Shown piece after piece: positions 37,926 through 48,818 of a stretch of DNA of 64,000 nucleotides (within the stretch, counting starts at the first letter, position 1; every line of letters begins with the position of its first letter). The DNA comes from Harmothoe impar (taxonomy: Eukaryota > Annelida > Polychaeta > Phyllodocida > Polynoidae), in the NCBI GenBank assembly GCA_947462335.1, contig OX381707.1, forward strand, positions 14,537,418-14,601,417, read 5' to 3'. Both the position numbers and the translations under genes were made by a program. The notes beneath the pieces were generated by a model. The model worked only from the letters and a program-made list of their open reading frames with translations. It did not search any database and had not been told where the DNA came from.

Positions 37926-40900
37926 ATTGCACATAAGGCGAAGGGGGTTGAGAATGAGGACTGTTTGGATTCCTCTGAGGAAGAGAGTGCACGAAGGAAA
38001 ATATAACAGGATTTCTCACAAAGATTTGAGAGATTGGAGCCATTTGAGACATAGGGACATGTCAGGTCCCTATCCCACAAAAGATCTCTAAGTATTGAAA
38101 CCTCTATCCAGCAAAAGCACTTTTGGGGACCATTAATTTTCTTACTTCTGCAGTAAGAAAGCATGCCTCACATTCAGGGTTCGGCCAAATAGATAGAATG
38201 AAGGAGGTCTAAATCTTTTTGGTCCCCCCCCCCACTCAGGCAGGTTAAAATTGAGCATGGCCGACCCCTTTACACTATAGGTGCAGGGTGTTTTTTTGCT
38301 AAAAAGGGGTGCAATTTTTGGCTCCCCTACTCAAGAAGGATCCAAATTCTTTTGGTTTCCCCTTTGAAGAGGTCCAATTATTTTGATTTCCCCACTCTAA
38401 TCCACCAACCCCCCTGTTGTTAGAAAATGACCACTCCCTTAGGAGGAGTCGACACCCCCTCCCGAACCCACCAAGCAACCTGTAACTAAAATATGACCAC
38501 TCCCTTTCCTATTTCGGGAGCGGTAATCTATTTTCAAGAGTCTTGACCCCTCCTGAGGAGGGAGGGGATGTTACTAAGGGTGGGGTGGTAGTAGGAATAT
38601 TATCCAATATCCTATAAATGATCTATCTATTGCACATATTTAACCAAGGGGACACTTTTATGGAAAGTGACTTTTGAGGGATAACGACATGCTGAAAATA
38701 TTTGTGACTTCACATCTAAACCACATAGATGTCTCAAACCACTTTGAGAGATAGGGGCTGTTTAGAAGATAGGGACTTCACCTGGTCCCTATATCTCAAA
38801 CGAACCAATTTTGAGGGATAGGGACCAATTGACCAATAGAGTATTGGTGAGTACCTCTTCAACACTGTGTTGGTTAGATTAGCCAGTTATACTTCATATT
38901 GGCTAGTGCAGCCAAAACAAGCCGTTAGGAAACCATTCTGTTTAGTTTTCGTGTGCTGGGTAAATAGGCTAATACCTCTAGGATGAATCAGCTAAGGAAG
39001 GCTGAGAACATGAAAGCACTATGCTGCAATCAAAGAGTTAAACTGTGGCAACATCAGGCTGTGTAGGGAACCAAAGATATGGGCCATGGTTAGTAGTGGT
39101 AGACTTGTTTATGGTTAGATGTTTGATTTCAGGAGATGAAATCATAGCTACCACAGATAAGATACAAAAGAAGTGTAAGAGTCAAAGTGGGAGACTATAA
39201 TAGTTGGCTACATATGTAATTGGATTAGAGGAGGGTGTCAGAGCAGGCTAGTCAGGTGACACAGCACTTTGGCTGATCGTGGTCTTACTACCCTTTGCAG
39301 TAGCACTGATCCGCATCACAGAGTTATGGAAATACATCCCTGCTCCAACACCATAGAGTATTATATACAGCGTGACATCCTATCCCAAGTGGCCATAGAA
39401 GGTGAGCAGTAACGTAATTGAATCCTATGAGTGTTTTGGCTGCTTGAAATCTCCTCCGCTCTGCCAGACCTCTGACTGCAACTAATAAAAGGGGACAACT
39501 CTGTTTCAGATAACCTTTCTGGTCCTATGACTCTTCTAGTCTACTTCTTCCGACTATAGCTGTCCACTACCATTAGATTGACAAGATAAGGAGGGCTATA
39601 ACTAGGCTATGCATGGTTAACTAGGTTGGACTTGTCCTAGAAATGGACTTTCTGGGGAAATGGGTTGAATTTATGAGACAGTTCCAACCTCAAAAGACTT
39701 GATCTTTCACAATATAGAAACTACTAAAAAAGTTAAGTACAAGACTGTGTTCGATACTGTGCATATTGCTGGACAGTTATTTCCTTATTATTGTAGTGCA
39801 TGTAAAGTATTGCCTGAACCTCTATATTAACCTTCTACTTATGTGTTCCAGAGTAAAAAAAAAGAGTTGAGAAAATGGCCAACTTTAGACAGTGCTAATG
39901 AAGTACATGATAACACATTTCCAAGGGAATTTAGAGTATGGAGTGAGCAGCAGTTAGCTAATAGTATAGCCACTCTAGAAACTGAGATGTAAAGTACTAC
40001 AATCACTGTATCAATGCCCACCCACCCTGGACGAGTTTCTCATAGTTCAATATATTTCAAATAAATGCCACATACTACCAATAATGTCAATATTCACAGT
40101 CAATGAGAGAGTAAAGAATATAAGTTGCATTCAAATTTGCTTGTTGTCTACGGTGATCTTGTTTTATATTGTGTAATGTGTAATCTGAAATAAGTATAGC
40201 ACTGGAAACGTAATTGACAGCACCGCTTTAAAAAATGTGCAAATGCAATCTTTCAGAGACAGGGCTTTATACTATATAGGGCAGCCTTACTCTTTGCTCC
40301 CTTCTGGTCACAACCCTATCCCACTCACTCAGAGTCCACTGGTAGATCCACTAGAGAGCCATCTGGTACAGGAGCCTGGACGGATCAGGTGCTGTGTCTG
40401 AGTGATCTATGTACAAAGACAATGGTGTGTAAACCCAATCCAGAACCCCACTTAACAAACCTTAAAAGAAATTACAGCACTTTTTTCACAGAAAACCTTG
40501 CTTTCAGATTAATTAAAACCTATACTGCAGAGGATAACTGCGATATCAGTATTCACTACCATTACATCCTACATTTTCCTAAAATGATACAGTTTAGGAT
40601 TTTGTAGCTAGTAGAGTTTGAGGGCCTTTGGCACTTTCATAGCAATAGGGTCCACATCCATCAAGCAAGAAGCAATATATGAAAGTAACATGCATCACTT
40701 ATTAATGAATGAAAAAGGTGAGAATACTATGCTTCATAAAGGTCATCCTAGAAGGAGGCAGCGGGCATGTATAGTCCATATGTATGTGTTTTCCATTGAG
40801 TTATGTGACCAGTGAGATTTACACAAAAGTCATCAAGTATTTCAACATAAATCTTTATAGGTCAAATGAAATGAAAGGAATTAAGGAGGCTTATTTGATT

Positions 40901-41875
40901 GTTCAATCTGAACCCCTAGCTTTGCTTTCACTTTCTAAAATAAATCTGTACATCAGAATGGCTGCTGCCAGACTTTTGATTTCTTGAAACATGACAGCAA
41001 AAGTTATTCTGATAAGCTGACACAAATAAATATTGACACGCTGAACACAATGTGTGGCTCAACAAGTGAGAAGGTACCTTCGCGGGGGATTTTTAGTACT
41101 GGTTTTGGCCACCAACGGGCATAAGAATGGCAAAATAGTGAAAGATATGCCAAAAAATGTTTTATGGTTATTTTTTATGGAGAATGCAGTAGTCCTCTGT
41201 GAATTATTCCAGTTTTGCTGTAAATGTTCTATATCTGGAATGTAAATGGAACGTTTTTTTATGAGAAATAGGCACATATTGCAATTTCTGGTTGCCATGG
41301 AAACAATTCCCATTTTCTTAAATGGAGCATTTTGATCCTAGTTTCTAGGAAATCCCATTGGCAACTCAAAACTGAAAACAGACCTTGAAAATTTCTACTG
41401 AAACCAAATTTACATGAAATATTCACACTTTTTATGGATATTTTTCAGCAAATCTGATTTTTTCATCAATTTCAGTAGTTATCATTGGATACGGTGCATT
41501 GAGAGCTTATCTCATTATTTTTGTTACAAGGAACAACACATGTTCAACATATGATTCTGACAAAACTACCAGGAATATATATCTTAGCTCATAATATCTC
41601 ATTTTAAAGATCTTGACACAAACTTAAATTGTCAATTTCCCCCTCAATATCCCTTTTCATGTGCTTGGCCACATGTGTGTAAACAATTAAATCAAATATA
41701 TAGGGACCTCAGGATTTCTTGGTTTTAGCAGAATGGGTAGGCTAGGGTACCAGAAGAAAGGTGCTAAAAGAGAGTAGATAAGGTGCCTCTGACTGATATG
41801 AGGGATCTGTAGATGTGTGACTTCTGACCCTGCAGTTTACCATTCCTTGTGAAATAGGAACTGGCTTGGAAGAAC

Positions 41876-41877
<2 letters not shown>
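37926..41877. repeat. Duplicated and MITE-bearing DNA before the first retrotransposon
   Basis: 38205-38440 is a diverged, one-ended relative of the MITE at 21935, ending AAAATGACCACTCCCTTA. 39190-39400 and 40305-40530 are copies of the blocks at 29590 and 34140. 41050-41340 resembles the repeat at 13560-13995 in inverse orientation. No gene is supported. Confidence 0.5.

Positions 41878-41935
<58 letters not shown>
41878..41935 (+). repeat. (AT)n microsatellite, 58 bp
   Basis: An uninterrupted AT repeat directly abutting the 3' (B2) end of the minus-strand YR retrotransposon. Confidence 0.95.
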
Positions 41936-41937
<2 letters not shown>

Positions 41938-42033
41938 CTGAGCGCTATAATGAGAAGACATAGACATGGATGACAAAGACATAGATACACTTTTGCCTAA
42001 ATTCCTGACGTACAATCTGACAAGATAAAGGCC
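41934..42033 (-). repeat. Split direct repeat B2
   Basis: This 100-bp copy of B (ATTACTGAGCGCTATAATGA and onward) is 98% identical to 42219-42318. It is the 3' terminus of the element. Confidence 0.9.
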
Positions 42034-42056
42034 TCTTTATTATAACAAAAAGAAAT

Positions 42057-42219
42057 AAATTGACCTAATCCAATGGCTACTTCAAACAGACTGAGCGAGC
42101 GGTGGGCGGAAATGGACAGGTGGGGCCAGCTTGGGGCGCCCCCTGGATTATACATGAGAACCACCAATTGCCGCCGCTCCAAATATATTACTGTCATCCA
42201 GTCAGATACCATACATATA
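42057..42219 (-). repeat. Split direct repeat A2
   Basis: About 162 bp, about 96% identical to A1 at 47566-47728. It abuts B1 directly, as expected for the internal junction of a split-repeat element. Confidence 0.9.
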
Positions 42220-42318
42220 TTACTGAGCGCTATAATGAGAAGACATAGAGATGGATGACAAAGACATAGATACAATTTTGCCTAAATTCCTGACGTACAA
42301 TCTGACAAGATAAAGGCC
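42219..42318 (-). repeat. Split direct repeat B1
   Basis: A 100-bp repeat lying just beyond the end of the recombinase frame (which ends at 42350), matching B2. Confidence 0.9.
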
Positions 42319-42349
42319 AAAAGCCCAAACAAACAACACTTTTGCAAAA

Positions 42350-43200
42350 TTACCAGGAACCCCAATGGTCCGAAACTAGGACATCCTTGATTCTACGACA
42401 TCTATAATTATCAGATATGTAATATAACACAGCAAGAGACTTCCAATCTCCATAACGCTTGACCTCATGAAGAGGAAGAAAGGAGGCTAATTAAGTAGCC
42501 GCCCCCCTCCTTAAACTATGCGTAGCATAATCTCCTGTATGACCTGCTCGCTTACACTTAGACTGGAGTTCAGTGCAGAAGGCACGGTATGTGTATGGGA
42601 ATAGTGGGTCCTCCTTAGATAAAACTGTCCTATCCAAGTAGGATTAGATGTGACCCACCGGACACAATGGAGAGTTTCCTGAGTTCAATACCGGGATGAG
42701 GAGGACACGCTCCTTAAACTGAATTGTCTTGGAACTGGTAATGAAAACATCCATGTCCTGACCCCTGAATAATAAGTCTTTGACCCTGAGGGTATGGGGT
42801 GACGCGGTCACATGACCCGCTCTCAAGAGACATCTATAACATAAAGTTATGGCACACCAGAGCATTAGGTCCGACCCAACTGACAAATCCAAGGTACGAT
42901 AAATTAACAGTAAGTCCTCCGGAGATAAAGGGTCTACTTGGCGCACCTGACAACCCAATGACCTCTTTGCGCCGGCCAATGTTTCCTTCATCAAGTAACA
43001 GTTTGAGTCTATATGCGGTACTCCTTGAATGTCATGTAGTAACCAAACTGATGAAACATAGTTCTTAATAGTAGAATAAGTCAGTGTTTTTGCCAGGTGT
43101 GTTACATACAAACACATGGTTGTAACAGTAGCTGGGAGGGGGCACAGGTAGTGATCCTCACAGAAAGTCCTGAATCAGTTCCACCTTGATTTATAAGCCC
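42350..43200 (-). pseudogene. YR (tyrosine recombinase) of the first retrotransposon, broken
   Basis: This encodes the integrating enzyme of the element. The N-terminal part shows the SAM-like core pattern (TIKNYVSSV, then WLLHDIQGVPH). The first catalytic Arg lies in CLLRAGHV (codon 42821-42823). After a frameshift near 42644 the C-terminal half reads THSLRRGAA (His 42518-42520, Arg 42509-42511). It then reads GDWKSLAVLYY, with the nucleophile Tyr at 42419-42421. Breaks are an in-frame TGA near 43173, the frameshift near 42644, and a TAA at 42491-42493 just after the HxxR block. All catalytic residues survive. Known YRs of this order insert cDNA circles without making target duplications. 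Confidence 0.85.
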
Positions 43201-43211
43201 TACGTGAGTTA

Positions 43212-43745
43212 TCAGCGGCCGCGTTCTCTCTCAGGACCTCCCAGTCGCGGATCAGATCCGACAATCCTACAACAACATTCAGTGAAGTCAGGTAATGTAG
43301 CTGAACAAATAGTTACACAATCTGGATTGTTGAGTCGGGACAACGAGTCAGCTACCACGTTGTCGACTCCCGGGATCCAGTTACAGTGAATATTGATGTT
43401 GTAGAAACAGCATGACCAGAACAATTCCCGTGCCCAAGCCATTGCTGTGGCATTGCTACTCTTACCAGTGTGGAGAACACCAAGGACCTGAGTATTGTCA
43501 GTGGTAACTTGGACTGTGGAGTTACGCCAGTTACTTCCCCATTTAGACAGCTAACCAAGACTGGCCATAACTCTTTCTCGTTTATATGGTCGTCATAGGC
43601 CTCCTGGGGGGGATGATATTTATGGTCACATCTATGACCAAGACCATCCCACAAACCCCACGTGTACCCATGGGCCCAATGGGCACCGAAGCCTACTTTA
43701 GATGATGCATCAGTGAAGACCTCAAAACTAGGACTTTGGTCATTT
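43212..43745 (-). pseudogene. RNase H domain of the first retrotransposon, frameshifted
   Basis: Landmarks on the minus strand are FTDASSKVGFGAHW (first Asp), INEKELWPVL (Glu), TTDNTQV (second Asp, after a frameshift near 43550) and NWIPGVDNVVADSLSRL (C-terminal His/Asp region). This is the usual RT-linked RNase H of DIRS-order elements, degrading RNA in RNA:DNA hybrids. The 700-bp insertion at 43748-44447 separates it from the RT. With that insertion and one TTAA discounted, the RT and RNase H frames meet in phase. Confidence 0.85.
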
Positions 43746-43747
43746 AA

Positions 43748-44447
43748 CCCTTTCGTGCCCAGAACTATTTTGACAAAAGTGAGTTTTCATACATCATTTG
43801 TGGATTGTGTAACAGTTCAATATTTCATGCTGACATATGTTTTATGTTATATTTTCTGAAAGCTAATGGAACACACATTCAAATAATGTATGGAAGAATG
43901 TCTGCAAACGTCATAATTTGGGTTACCATGGCAACCAGAAACATTATTTTCCTAATATTAAACAATATGGTGAAAACGGTTAATATTCCGAAAAAAGGGC
44001 CTTTTTAGTTTGGAATCGACAGATTTGGCATGGTAAACATGCTTTTGCTATTCCGTATGAGGGCATACATATTGAAAGTGAAAGAATACCACCAATTTAG
44101 TTGGAATCTCCAGAAAAAAATCATTAAAAAAGTTTTTTATCACTATTTTCGCCATTTTTTCAATATTTCTTTTATTTATCAATATTTCTTTTAACTCCCT
44201 TTGGCCAATGCGCGCATTTTCACTGATTTTTAGGCCATTTCTAACTCATTATATTTTGTATTTATGCATACCATCTATATCCATTTCACCTGGTCATAGA
44301 GTATTTAGTGCCGTTAGAAAGCCTATGCAATTGCGTTTCATTTGCCTCTAGAATCAATCTGATTTGACTACTATAGCCCCTAGGGTGCTCTGTTAAAGAT
44401 ATATAGGTGTAAAAGCGCGCACTTTTGGAGTTCTGGGCACGTAAGGG
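43748..44447. mobile_element. 700-bp TTAA-flanked MITE (piggyBac-like) nested in pol
   Basis: The ends CCCTTTCGTGCCCAGAACT and its near-perfect inverse (AGTTCTGGGCACGTAAGGG) lie between TTAA duplications (43744-43747, 44448-44451). TTAA targets and CCCT ends are the signature of piggyBac-type transposition. There is no coding capacity. The host element's reading frame is continuous across the site once the insert is ignored, so insertion was precise and later than the retrotransposon. Confidence 0.9.
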
Positions 44448-45290
44448 TTAAGACCTGGGCTTTACCATTGAAGTACACCATGAAATGAGCCCACCAGCTC
44501 AAATCTAGTTTTACCAGCTCGTCCAATTCTACCTCAACCTGACCCTCAGTGCATTTAAATAGGTCGTAGATGCGCCTCGTGTATGTACGACCACCTTTTA
44601 CTACGGTCGCACAATGAGCCAACAGACCTGCAAGTTGCTCCAAACGCTTGCGCTTCCATTTAGTGACACTTTGCAGTTCAGCTACCTCCTTAGATACCCT
44701 GTCCAATTTGTCCTGACCAATGGACAGGGTCATATCCACGGTATTAACTATAATGCCGAGATATTTGACAGTTGTGGCGGGGGGAACTAGCTTCTTCTGA
44801 GAAACCTTGAAACCTAGGCCCTCCAACGTGGCCCCCAGCTCATCTTGAGCCCGCTGACAACCTGTCAGTCACAAGAAAATCATCTAAGTAGTTGACACAA
44901 CTGACAAATGGGCCTAAGCTACCTACTTTAACAACAAAGTCGGACAACAAAGTAAACAGGTAAGGTGCACAGGCCAACCCAAAGCACAAGCAAAGGTCTT
45001 CAAAATATCGATTTCCCTGCCCCAAATCCCAACAGAAACCCTGAAATTTTCTATGGGAAGGGAGGACCGTGACCGAACGGTACGCGCTGTCAATATCCGT
45101 AACTGCACATGCACTGTCAATTGTAATCAATTCAACAACATCATCAAGAGACTTATAATGAAATTTCTCACAAGTTTCTCCCATGAAATTATTAATACTT
45201 TCTCCATATGGCATAGAGCAGTCAGTTATAGGCCTGAGTGACCCATCAGACTTCTCTACCCCTCCCCCCCCATTGCGTGGACACATCTGG
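44380..45290 (-). pseudogene. Reverse transcriptase of the first retrotransposon, frameshifted
   Basis: Landmarks in order are KSDGSLRPITDCSMPYGESI (finger), DIDSAYRSV (first catalytic Asp block), CFGLACAPYLFT, YLDDFLVT (codons 44890-44879) and KYLGIIVNT. A thumb/connection region ends SWWAHFMVYFNGKA. The finger motif with a KSDGS...R.I.D pattern is typical of DIRS-order RTs. Breaks are a G8-run frameshift at about 45265-45275 that separates the domain from its N-terminal part, and an indel near 44862 after YLDD. The first 70 codons at the 44380 end of the open frame lie partly in the nested insertion and are not RT. Confidence 0.88.
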
Positions 45291-46341
45291 GTCTTTTATT
45301 GACCATACGCACCTTGCCCTCAACCAATTCCTGTTTGATTTTTCTACCCATGTCCCCCTTGAACTTGGACCCCAGCAATGATTGATAATTTGTACATGAA
45401 TATTTACAGACACAGCCATGGTCAACTATACGGAAACCACGGTACACACCTGTCAACACCTTCATATCATCGGTACACACTCTGCCATTGAAGTCTAACA
45501 CTTTTGCTGCGAACCTGCAGGGTCTTAGCTGGCACTCCACTGCTTCTACAATGTACATACAGTGACAGGTACCACCCAAACATGCCTGCCAGACTGGCAG
45601 CCAACCCCCTGGAACCACCTCTACTGCGGCCACAGGGCGGGTACATTTGTATCTATCAACACATTTGTTCAATACCGTAAATTTCGTAGTAATACTCACA
45701 AATTCCGGCAAACTTTCCCATAGCGAATCGTGAACGCAAGAAATTTCCACCTGTGCGCCGCCATCTTGGTTTTCAAGAAGACAGATCGGCGCGACTCCCA
45801 ATTTGTTGCATTTAGTCGCCCAAATATTGTTTGATCCCATACGCGCCAAGTCTTCCCGAGAAATATTGTCGCCAGACTGTTTGGCGACAAAATATTTTTC
45901 GCACCACCCGTTGTACAGAGCTCCCGGATAAACTTCCACATTTTCGTCATAATTAATTTGACCATGTACAACAGAATCTGAATTGCGCGACTTGTCAACC
46001 CGGCTCGACGCGATTCCCACAATTTCAACATTTCCGGTACAATTTTCGCCAGAAATTCCACAATTCAATCCATCCTGACAAATAATGTCGGCAGGTTTAC
46101 TGGCGACATTATCCCAAATACAGCAACCTTTGTTTGAGCCTACAGGCGAATTTCTACAATTTTCAACACATTTTTCATCGTCAAGTACACAGAATTCAGA
46201 ATCGCGCCGCGGGCCTCGTAAAACATGGCGGCCCCCATCAAAATCAACAAAGTTAGCACACGCTGTCACTGGTGTGACAAACAAGCAAACGTACACAAGG
46301 GCTAATCCCGTCAACAACACACGTACCCGGATCAATTTCAC
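45256..46341 (-). pseudogene. Pol N-terminal part: signal-peptide-like start, Cys-rich region, RT start
   Basis: This 361-codon frame begins with a basic n-region and about 16 hydrophobic residues (LLTGLALVYVCLFVTPVTA), a good signal-peptide pattern. A region of about 240 residues with some 20 cysteines follows, including a CC pair and CHC, plus two N-glycosylation sequons (NCT, NIS). The last 90 residues (GFRIVDHGC ... RPRCVHAM) are the known pre-finger segment of DIRS-order RTs and continue into the RT after a G-run frameshift. A secretory start on an RT polyprotein makes no obvious sense. The region may be a captured exon, an independent ORF, or a nuclear domain that only resembles a secreted one. 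I recognise no family for the Cys-rich part. Confidence 0.6.
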
Positions 46342-46381
46342 AGTCTATAATCCGGCTTACGTCTTTGTTGGGCTTGGGAAG

Positions 46382-47664
46382 TCACGCTGAGCCGCCCTGG
46401 TCGCCGTTCCTGTCACCACCCCGTCGATAATTGGGGCAATTCAGCATACCATGGTCATTGGATCCACAAGTGCAGCTATGTCTATACCTACAACCATCAC
46501 ATCTATGTCCTTGGGCGTGATCAAAGCAGATCCCTCTTTCTGATGCAATCCTCCTCCACCCTGTCAGGGGCTGACGTCTCCCTGACCCTGACCCCTGGTT
46601 GTATCCCTGACTCCGGCCTCCTCGAGGGTTGGGACCCTTGCTGGATTGGTACCTGTGTGCCTTTGTACCACTGGTACCCAAATACATATTGGATAAGTGA
46701 GTGTCACCCCCACAAAGGCCTTGCAGCCAAATTCTCTGGCCCTATCACGCATCTCATAATCGTATTCGACGAGGGCCTCTGTGGCATATATCCCCGTAGA
46801 TGCCATCCAAGAAATATACGAGATGTGCTGGAGAAGGCCCGTGACGTTAAACCCCCTCATGGATAAGTCCTCCATCAATCTGGTTAAAAGATAGATCAGC
46901 TTTTCAGGGTTATCCACTTGAAGTGGGCGCCTCCTTTCAGCGGCGGGTAAAAATCTGCGCAGATCGAACTTACTCAGACTTTGAATGGGTCTCCCACCCA
47001 AATTGTCGATTCCAGCGTCGATTTCAGCACCGTCCATGACTGCAAGGTCGATTCCCTCATCCCCAGGTTCCTCCAGGTCCGGGACCCTGGTTGGAGGCAC
47101 CTCGGGCTGGGCCCCAGGGTGAGGGCTCCTGAAGTTGAAAGGGCGCCGGCCAGGGTGGGCGCCATCTTGTTTCTCGGGCATACGAGCCATCATCTGGGCC
47201 ATCATGCCCTCCATCTTAGACATCCTTGCGTTCAGATCAAGAGAGAGTTTGTTAAACTCTTCCAGGACTCCAGATAAGTCCTCCAGTTCTTGCAAGGATT
47301 GATCTAGAACAGTCTTGGTAGTATCCTTTGTGCTCTTAGGCTTAGCGCCTCCTGAAGCACCTCCTGTAGCCACCGGTGGAGTCTCCTTTTCCCTCTCCTT
47401 TTCCCAGTCTTCTTGTTCACTTTTCCTCCTCTCCCTTTGCTCCCTGTAATCACGATCGTCTTTACAGTACGGACAATCTGACCTACGTCCGTCAAACTCT
47501 TCTTTACAACCCTCACAAAACTTGGGCAGATTGACGGATAAATGACGCACAGAGCACTGAAGAAAAAATTGACCTAATCCAACGGCTACTTCAAACAGAC
47601 TGAGCGAGCGGTGGGCGGAAATGGACAGGTGGGGCCAGCTGGGGGCGCCCCCTGGATTATACAT
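46382..47664 (-). pseudogene. Gag-like protein of the first retrotransposon, frameshifted
   Basis: The frame 47664-46564 opens inside repeat A1 and encodes a CxxC...CxxC zinc-ribbon-like pair (FCEGCKEEF, then CPYCK). A charged Glu/Arg/Lys stretch follows, then a Met-rich coiled coil (MSKMEGMMAQMMARM), a Pro-rich linker, and a conserved-looking helical region (RRRPLQVDNPEKLIYLL). The second frame (46687-46382) supplies the C-terminal Cys/His cluster (CFDHAQGHRC, then CRYRHSCTC). That cluster is typical of YR-retroelement Gag. The change of frame near 46600-46690 may be decay or programmed. The pol frame starts 40 bases downstream. Confidence 0.75.
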
Positions 47665-47719
47665 AGAGAACCACCAATTTCCGCTGCTCCAAATATATTA
47701 CTGTTATCCAGTCAGATAC

Positions 47720-47728
<9 letters not shown>
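47566..47728 (-). repeat. Split direct repeat A1
   Basis: The 5' terminus of the first retrotransposon, about 96% identical to A2. It contains the presumed Gag start codon at 47664 and runs directly into an (AT)n tract. Confidence 0.9.

Positions 47729-47775
<47 letters not shown>
47725..47775 (+). repeat. (AT)n microsatellite, 51 bp
   Basis: An AT repeat abutting the 5' (A1) end of the first retrotransposon, mirroring the tract at its other end. Confidence 0.95.
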
Positions 47776-47779
<4 letters not shown>

Positions 47780-48126
47780 CAGATGGTCCCATCTGTGAGT
47801 GGGAGAGGGTCGGAGATGTCACAGCAGGCTAGTAAAGTGACACAATACTTTGACTGATGGTGACCTACTGCCCTCTGCAGTAGTAAATGCCCCAAACCTC
47901 TGCCTTCAGAAGAATTAAAATATGTCTGGTCGCAAACACCATAGAGAGTTACACATTCTCTCATCAAATCCCAACTGGCCATAGGTTAGACAGCAATGTT
48001 ATTGAACCCTATGAATTTTGGTCTGCCTTAAGTCTCTACCCTGCCGAGACATCTGTCATACACTTCATGATGTAAACTTTCTGCTCCTGACCTGGTGAGT
48101 GTGCTACCTTTTTTAAAGTGAGCCTA
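47776..48126. repeat. Fourth copy of the 29590-type duplicated block
   Basis: 47790-48020 matches 29590-29800, 32911-33120 and 39190-39400. No frame is shared between them. Confidence 0.6.
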
Positions 48127-48177
48127 GGCGAAGCCTAGCATGAAGCTCACGAAGTGAGCTTCATGCTAGGCTTCGCC
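48127..48177. repeat. Perfect 24-bp inverted repeat with 3-base loop
   Basis: The arm GGCGAAGCCTAGCATGAAGC, continuing CTCAC, is followed by GAA and its exact inverse (48154-48177). No mismatch occurs in the 24-bp arms. This could be a very young palindromic insertion or a selected hairpin. Confidence 0.95.
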
Positions 48178-48516
48178 CAGCACTTTATGCAGTGGTTGGA
48201 ATTCATGGGGGATTTGCAGCATTACTTTGATGGATTCAATGGCTGATTACTAGAGAGATAAAGACCATTAAGCTTAAAAACTTTCAAACTATCTGCAATC
48301 ATGAAAATCTTTCAGTCACCTTTATATGAGAACGAAAATAAATTGATAGGAAGGGTCCATAAATGACAATTTTCGTCACAATGCTTTAAAAAGTTTGAAA
48401 GGTAACAAGATGGCCGACACTAGGTATATTTTCACATTCTCCATACACATTTAAATACATCAGTACATGGTCAATGTAACTCGACTAAACCTCTGGGTGG
48501 AGAGTGTTCCAGTTAG

Positions 48517-48610
48517 TGACGTCACAGTATCAGTGACGTCACAGTTTTAGCGACGCCGTGACATCACCAAGCAACGTCGTGATGTTACCTAGTGACGTTA
48601 GTGACGTTAC
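48517..48610. promoter_or_regulatory. Cluster of CRE-type TGACGTCA sites
   Basis: Two full palindromes TGACGTCA lie at 48517-48524 and 48534-48541. Several TGACGT half sites or near matches follow up to about 48610. The CREB/ATF consensus is established; whether these sites are bound here is unknown, and no gene start is visible next to them. They may only be part of a local repeat. Confidence 0.45.
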
Positions 48611-48618
48611 CATGTTGA

Positions 48619-48779
48619 TGTTTGCGTCAGAAACACTGATAGTTTGTCGTCAGAAGCACCTATAGTTTGCCACCAGAATCGCCAATAATTTGCCGTCAGA
48701 ATCGCCAATAGTTTGCCGTCAGAATCGCTGATAGTTTGTCGTCAGAATCGCTGATAGTTTGCCGTCAGAATCACCGGTA
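48619..48779 (+). repeat. 23-bp minisatellite, about seven units
   Basis: The unit GTTTGCCGTCAGAATCGCCA plus ATA starts at 48642, 48665, 48688, 48711, 48734 and 48757, exactly 23 bp apart. A diverged first unit is near 48620. It directly follows the TGACGT cluster, whose GACGT/CGTC motifs it partly echoes. Confidence 0.9.
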
Positions 48780-48818
48780 AAAGCCAGGCCTGACACAGGA
48801 GGTTAAATTGTGTCTTGT

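Larger units (their letters stand above)
41934..47728 (-). mobile_element. Decayed YR retrotransposon with split direct repeats (DIRS order)
   Basis: On the minus strand the order is A1 (47728-47566), gag, pol (RT, RNase H, YR), B1 (42318-42219), A2 (42219-42057), B2 (42033-41934). This A-B-A-B arrangement is the split direct repeat layout known from PAT- and Ngaro-type YR retrotransposons. A1 and A2 differ at about 6 of 162 positions, and B1 and B2 at 2 of 100. All three enzymatic domains of the order are recognisable. The copy carries several frameshifts and stops, plus a nested 700-bp insertion, so it is dead. (AT)n microsatellites abut both ends. Family (PAT-like or DIRS-like) is not certain without a tree. 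Confidence 0.85.

Noticed and set aside
34229..40607. Similar frames MLCLSNLCT and MLCLSDLCT at 34229 and 40389
   Set aside because: The similarity follows from a duplicated DNA block. The frames diverge and shift after about 25 codons, with no splice structure supporting an exon.
42799..43068. Plus-strand frame opposite the YR region
   Set aside because: It is the antisense of the recombinase, which has clear catalytic motifs on the minus strand.
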